From positions 1 through 25,680 of the forward strand of contig JACQZL010000219.1 in the NCBI GenBank assembly GCA_016213865.1: a DNA stretch of 25,680 nt. The letters run 5' to 3'. This stretch comes from Candidatus Rifleibacteriota bacterium. Lineage in GTDB: Bacteria > UBP17 > UBA6191 > JACPRK01. A program made the translations under genes and the position numbers. Each line of letters begins with the position of its first letter. Within the stretch, counting starts at the first letter, position 1. Of the stretch, positions 22,589 to 25,680 are shown one piece after another. The notes below the pieces were generated by a model. That model was not told the origin of the DNA and made no database searches. It was given only the letters and a program-made list of their open reading frames with translations.

Positions 22589-24634
22589 CGGCTCGAGGGG
22601 GCGAGCGACTCCTCGCGAGGGCGCCGACCGGGCGACCCGGAAACCGCACGGCTTGTAGTCGTTCAGAGGAGTCCAGGCTGCCCGGAAGGTCGCTCTCGAG
22701 TAACGGGCGGCATCCCCACAACCCCCGCCGCGTTTGACGTGCTCCGCGCCCCGGACCGGGCCCCGCGGATCGAACACCGGCCCCGCCGGGTAGACGGCGG
22801 AGTACCAGTCCTGGCAATACTCCCACACGTTGCCGGCCATGTCGAGGCAGCCGAAAGGCGACGCGCCCGCCGGGAAGGCGCCGACAGGCGAGAGTGAGGG
22901 ATAGCCGTCTTCGCCCGCGTGGTTGGCGCGGTCTTTTCCCGGGGCGTCGTTTCCCCAGGGGTAGTGCCGCCCGTCAAAGCCTCGCGCGCCCAGTTCCCAC
23001 TCCGCCTCCGTGGGCAACCGCAACCCGGCCCAGCTCGCGTAGGCCTCGGCGTCCTTCCAGGCAGCTTCCGAGAAAGGATGATTGTCGTCGGCGCCCGCGG
23101 GCCGCGCGGGCGGCGCGCGTCTGTTCGCCGCGCAGAACCGCTCGAACTGGACCCAGGTCACCTCGTGCCTGCCCAGCAAGTACGGCGTCAACGTCACCCG
23201 GTGCACCGGCCTCTCATCGGAGTCCCCCGCGTTGTCCCCCATCTCGAAGGAGCCACCGGGGATGAGGACCAGGACCGAGTCGTCCCGGGTATTGAGAAAC
23301 TCCTCGAAGCCGCGGGAGTTCGGTCCGATGCGGGTCAAGCCGGGCCACGGCTCCGTGGTCGCGGGGCCTCCGGGCCGTGACTCGACCGCGAGGGGCTTCG
23401 AGGCCCGGTCGACGCTCGCCGGCCCGCTCGAGGCAGCGGTCGTTTCACGCGAGGAGGCCGGCGGCACTGCCGGTGCACCTGCCAGAACCCGTGGCTGCGA
23501 GGGCGCCCTCTCGAACCAACCTTGCGAGATGGCCACTGCCGCCCCCAGCCCGAACACCGCGGCCAGCGCCAATGGCCAGGGCCGTTTGACCGCCGGAGCC
23601 GCGCCGCCTGTCGGGGCCGTAGGCGAGGCGGATGACGGGGTGACGGGGACGACCGGACGACTTGCCCGGACCGTTGCGACGAGCCTCTTGCTGGACCCGG
23701 TCCGGGTGGCGCCCGTGGCCGCGGGCCGTCGGCTCGAGTCGCGGTCGAGGGCCCTGGTCGCGATTGGCGCCGGCCTCGACTCGACGCGCCCCTCCTCGAG
23801 CTCGCGAAGGGCCGCTTCCACCAGGAGCGCGCTCGACGGTCGGGCGGAGGGCTCGGCCTCGAGACACTGGAGCACGAGCCTGTCGACCGCCGGCGAAAGA
23901 CCCGGGCGGAGCCAGGAAGGAGGCGCCGGCGGACCGGCCTGCTGGGCCCGGACGAAGGAACCGAAGTCCGAGGCATCGAAGGGAAGAGAGCCGCTCAGCA
24001 GCTCATAGAGGATGGCTCCGAGGCCGTAGAGGTCGGAGCTGGCCGTACAGGGCTCGGCCCGCACCAGCTCGGGCGCCATGTACCCGGGAGTCCCCAGGAT
24101 GGTCCCCAGCATCGTCAGCCTGCTGCCGACGTTCCGCCCCAGGCCGAAGTCGGCCAGCTTCGCGGTGCCGTCGGTGGCCAGGAGCACGTTGTCCGACTTC
24201 AGATCTCGGTGCACCACCCCCTGCTCGTGCACATATCCGAGCCCCGCGCACACCTGGCGAGCGATCGCCCACACCTCACCGAGCGGCAGCAGCTTCTCCC
24301 GTTCGAGGCGAGACTTGAGGCTCGTGCCCTCGACGAGCTCCAGAACGAGGTAGAGCTCGCCCGCTTCTTCCCCCGCATCGAAGCACAAGATGACGTTGGG
24401 ATGACGCAGGGACGCCAGAAGGCGCCCCTCGCGCAAGAAGCGCTCTCGCAGCGACGGCTCGGTCACCCGGCTGAACTTGATCGCGACGTCCCGCCCCAAT
24501 CCTCTCTGGCGGGCGCGAAAGACCGAGCCCATCGCCCCTTCTCCCAGGAGCTCTCTGAGCTCGTAGCGAGCCAGGAAGGTGCCGGAGAACTCCGCTCGAC
24601 CGTGCATGCTCGTCATGTCGCGGCCCGCCGTCAC
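22583..24634 (-). CDS. Membrane Ser/Thr protein kinase with C-terminal SUMF1/FGE-like domain (second copy)
   Basis: This 683-residue protein has a kinase domain at 24-280 (GEGAMG loop, VAIK K53, HRD D144 in HRDLKSDNV, DFG D162, GTPGYMAPE). A long Pro/Ala/Ser linker, a membrane segment at about 353-371, a second flexible stretch and a SUMF1/FGE-like domain at 455-670 follow (IPGGSFEMGDNAGDSDERPV, LRLPTEAEWELGARGFDGR, GCLDMAGNVWEYC, KRGGGCGDAARYS). The catalytic loop has Ser where most kinases have Pro (HRDLKSDN), as in some active kinases. The SUMF1 part has one Cys after RGG but not the paired cysteines of FGE. GTG 24634 has GGAG upstream; ATG at 24616 or 24607 are alternatives. The gene lies between elements A and B, each with its own flanking duplication, so the two insertions look independent rather than forming a composite transposon. 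Confidence 0.9.
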   Translation of the reverse strand: MTAGRDMTSMHGRAEFSGTFLARYELRELLGEGAMGSVFRARQRGLGRDVAIKFSRVTEPSLRERFLREGRLLASLRHPNVILCFDAGEEAGELYLVLELVEGTSLKSRLEREKLLPLGEVWAIARQVCAGLGYVHEQGVVHRDLKSDNVLLATDGTAKLADFGLGRNVGSRLTMLGTILGTPGYMAPELVRAEPCTASSDLYGLGAILYELLSGSLPFDASDFGSFVRAQQAGPPAPPSWLRPGLSPAVDRLVLQCLEAEPSARPSSALLVEAALRELEEGRVESRPAPIATRALDRDSSRRPAATGATRTGSSKRLVATVRASRPVVPVTPSSASPTAPTGGAAPAVKRPWPLALAAVFGLGAAVAISQGWFERAPSQPRVLAGAPAVPPASSRETTAASSGPASVDRASKPLAVESRPGGPATTEPWPGLTRIGPNSRGFEEFLNTRDDSVLVLIPGGSFEMGDNAGDSDERPVHRVTLTPYLLGRHEVTWVQFERFCAANRRAPPARPAGADDNHPFSEAAWKDAEAYASWAGLRLPTEAEWELGARGFDGRHYPWGNDAPGKDRANHAGEDGYPSLSPVGAFPAGASPFGCLDMAGNVWEYCQDWYSAVYPAGPVFDPRGPVRGAEHVKRGGGCGDAARYSRATFRAAWTPLNDYKPCGFRVARSAPSRGVARPLEPK

Positions 24635-24714
24635 GGAGGCTCCGTTGCCGATCGCGCCTCAGGCGGTGACTGGCGTGACCGGCGTCAATCCTACCACGAC
24701 CGGCGAAAACTCGG

Positions 24715-24723
24715 GGGGGGGAC
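24715..24723 (+). repeat. Left target-site duplication of element B
   Basis: GGGGGGGAC directly before the left terminal repeat recurs at 25291-25299 directly after the right one. The left G-run is two bases longer, so the exact length is uncertain. Confidence 0.55.
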
Positions 24724-24784
24724 GGGTGCATGTCTCGTAAGTGGTCCCCCAGACGGCCAGGTGCCGGTGTAGGCAGGTTTCCAA

Positions 24785-25210
24785 GTGAACCACCAAGGCA
24801 CGAAGGCACCAAGGGTTGCACCAAGAGAAGCGATTCCTGATGCGACTGAGCGCGTGGCGACCCAGGTTGTCGATGCTGCGTTCACCGTCCACAAGACCCG
24901 CGGCCCCGGCTTGCTCGAAAGCGTCTATGAACTCTGCTTGGAGCACGAGTTGCTGCGCCGTGAAGTCCCTGCGGAACATCAGGTCACCCTCCCGGTCGTG
25001 TATCGCGACCTGCGTGTCGAAAACGGGTTCCGCATCGACATGGTCGTCGCCAAGTGCGTCGTCGTGGAACTGAAGGCTGTCGAGTCGCTGCAGCCTATCC
25101 ACCAAGCTCAACTCCTGACGTATCTGAGGTTATCGGGTTACCGCTTGGGCTTCTTGCTGAACTTCAACGTCGGAGGCTTCAAGCAGGGGATTCGACGACT
25201 CATCCTGTAG
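24785..25210 (+). CDS. GxxExxY-family protein, PD-(D/E)XK nuclease-like
   Basis: This 141-residue protein starts at GTG 24785 and stops at TAG 25208-25210. The signature GLLESVY (G42, E45, Y48) names the family. RIDMVVAKCVVVELK carries D85, E95 and K97 with the spacing of a PD-(D/E)XK nuclease core, and QAQLLTYLRLSGYRLGFLLN and NFNVGGFKQGIRRL are the usual C-terminal motifs. Length is normal and all motifs are present, so it appears intact. The function of the family is not established; nuclease activity is inferred from fold. The gene fills the space between the inner palindromic arms of element B, and its first codons (MNHQGTKAPR) are encoded by the left arm. A native start near residue 18-20 is possible. 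No operon partner is present. Confidence 0.88.
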   Translation: MNHQGTKAPRVAPREAIPDATERVATQVVDAAFTVHKTRGPGLLESVYELCLEHELLRREVPAEHQVTLPVVYRDLRVENGFRIDMVVAKCVVVELKAVESLQPIHQAQLLTYLRLSGYRLGFLLNFNVGGFKQGIRRLIL

Positions 25211-25254
25211 CTTCTTCGTGCAGCCCTTCGTGGCTTGGGGTCTTGGTGGTTGGT
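25211..25254 (-). repeat. Right inner arm of element B
   Basis: Read on the minus strand this arm (ACCACCAAGACCCCAAGCCA and onward through CGAAGGG) mirrors 24788-24830 with about 80% identity. The right arm begins at the base after the stop codon of the GxxExxY gene, so gene and arms form one compact unit that would fold into a long stem with the gene in the loop. Confidence 0.65.
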
Positions 25255-25290
25255 TTCTCCGGCCGGGGACCACCCACGAGACATGCACCC

Positions 25291-25299
25291 GGGGGGGAC
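25291..25299 (+). repeat. Right target-site duplication of element B
   Basis: GGGGGGGAC here repeats 24715-24723. Eighteen bases later the toxin-antitoxin control region begins, so element B inserted just outside that cassette. Confidence 0.55.
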
Positions 25300-25318
25300 G
25301 CTGGGCCTGCAAACGGTT

Positions 25319-25337
25319 TGAATTTGGACTAGATTCA
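25319..25337 (+). promoter_or_regulatory. Candidate operator of the Phd-type antitoxin
   Basis: TGAAT (25319-25323) and ATTCA (25333-25337) form perfect half-sites 9 bases apart, 35 bases before the antitoxin start. Phd/YefM antitoxins usually autoregulate through such palindromes. This is inferred from position and symmetry only. Confidence 0.3.
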
Positions 25338-25371
25338 GACTGGCACCAGTGATCCTGGAAGAGGGCACGCG

Positions 25372-25674
25372 ATGAAAGCCATACGAGTGAAAGACGGCAT
25401 TGTCCCGCTGGGGGAGTTCAAGGCCAACGCGGCGAGATTGCTCAAGGAGCTGCGCGAAGACACCGGTCCCTTGGTCATCACTCATAACGGCCGGCCCGTG
25501 GCCGTGATGCTGGCTCCGGAGGCATAGGACCGGATCCAGGAGGAGCAGGCGATGCTCGAGGCCGTCGCGGCCGGGTTGGCGGACGCCGAAGCTGGGCGGG
25601 TCGTGGAGCACGACCGAGTTGCCGAGTGGCTGGCGTCCTGGGGGAAGAGCCACGAGGAAAAGGCCCCGATGTGA
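25372..25674 (+). pseudogene. Phd/YefM-type antitoxin gene interrupted by an in-frame amber codon
   Basis: ATG 25372 has GAAGAGGGC as ribosome binding site. The first 51 residues (MKAIRVKDGIVPLGEFKANA, then LVITHNGRPVAVMLAPEA) are the DNA-binding N-terminal half of a Phd/YefM antitoxin. TAG at 25525-25527 stands where the family has a codon for Tyr (PEAYDR). The same frame then continues without further stops as DRIQEEQAMLEAVAAGLADA and on to WLASWGKSHEEKAPM, with TGA at 25672-25674. One base change (TAC or TAT to TAG) explains the break. TAG serves as a normal stop in two other genes here (13788, 25208), so recoding is unlikely. The truncated product could still bind DNA but would lack the toxin-neutralising tail. 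The full-length frame overlaps the next start by ATGTGA. Confidence 0.85.
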
Positions 25675-25680
25675 AGGTGG
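25671..25680 (+). CDS. Start of the partner toxin gene, cut by the window edge
   Basis: GTG 25671 begins inside the final ATGTGA of the antitoxin frame and reads V-K-V before the window ends. Phd antitoxins of this type are usually followed by an overlapping RelE/ParE toxin that begins with similar residues. Only three codons are visible, so identity rests on context. Confidence 0.35.

Larger units (their letters stand above)
24724..25290. mobile_element. Element B: mobile-element candidate carrying a GxxExxY gene
   Basis: Terminal repeats at 24724-24748 and 25266-25290 match at 23 of 25 positions in inverted orientation (GGGTGCATGTCTCGT, AA or GG, then GTGGTCCC). They are bordered by the direct repeat GGGGGGGAC at 24715-24723 and 25291-25299. 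A second pair of inverted arms lies inside (about 24788-24830 and 25211-25254), built of 8-nt units such as CACCAAGG and CACGAAGG. Between the inner arms is a complete GxxExxY gene. The structure of ends, arms, cargo and short target duplication is that of a small transposable element, but no known transposase is encoded. It must be moved in trans, or the GxxExxY protein itself takes part. Confidence 0.7.

Noticed and set aside
22279..25299. Elements A and B as ends of one composite transposon carrying the kinase
   Set aside because: Each copy has its own, different flanking direct repeat (CCCCTCACTT and GGGGGGGAC), which fits two independent insertions better. Kept only as a possibility.
25525..25527. 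Amber codon read as evidence for a recoded genetic code
   Set aside because: TAG ends the GxxExxY gene (25208-25210) and the coiled-coil gene (13788-13790) at expected lengths, so it works as a stop here.

Overview
The window is GC-rich (roughly two thirds G+C by eye), gene-dense DNA from a bacterium with a large regulatory and secretory repertoire. Markers are Hanks-type Ser/Thr kinases fused to SUMF1/FGE-like domains, a FecR-SUMF1 lipoprotein, an FHA kinase, a gingipain-type peptidase with CARDB-like repeats, and several toxin-antitoxin fragments. This mix fits Planctomycetota-like, Myxococcota-like or related candidate-phylum genomes. There is no rRNA or housekeeping gene to settle the phylum.

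Layout. 1-1700: the end of a small secreted protein (minus strand), then about 1.3 kb of hairpin-rich DNA without a convincing gene. 1709-6223: a C25 (gingipain-like) secreted cysteine peptidase followed by seven CARDB-like repeats. Its 3' end runs into an inverted-repeat element (6195-6552). 6630-7620: a PIN-domain toxin gene overlapping an antitoxin-like gene, with an orphan paralogue of that small protein facing it. 7781-13764: an FHA kinase with two zinc ribbons, a kinase-SUMF1 protein, and a divergently transcribed FecR-SUMF1 lipoprotein. 13788-15383: a coiled-coil, glycine-zipper envelope protein. 15382-20796: a giant secreted CARDB/PKD protein whose original 5' end has been replaced by a fragment of an IS91-like transposase. 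21162-22278: a broken kinase/beta-propeller gene. 22291-25290: two insertions of what appears to be one small mobile-element family, flanking another kinase-SUMF1 gene. 25372-25674: a Phd-type antitoxin gene with an in-frame amber codon. Its toxin lies beyond the window edge.

The main candidate for something undescribed is the element family at 22291-22578 (A) and 24724-25290 (B). Both copies have related terminal inverted repeats of about 25 bp (core GGGTGCAYGTCTCGT, ending GTGGTCCC) and apparent 9-10 bp target-site duplications (CCCCTCACTT; GGGGGGGAC). Both also have internal palindromic arms built from 8-nt units. B encloses a GxxExxY (PD-(D/E)XK-like) gene whose start codon lies at the edge of the left arm, while A carries no gene. 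A third palindrome (10177-10256) uses the same kind of 8-nt unit, approximately RCRCNNAG.

How the genes may work together (inference): the kinases carry extracytoplasmic SUMF1-like domains that lack the catalytic cysteine pair of true FGE, so they look like membrane sensors paired with the FecR-SUMF1 lipoprotein. The peptidase and the giant CARDB protein share the same repeat type and are probably surface or secreted partners. At least five loci show damage (6.2, 15.7, 21.8, 22.3-25.3 and 25.5 kb), so this is a plastic accessory region.
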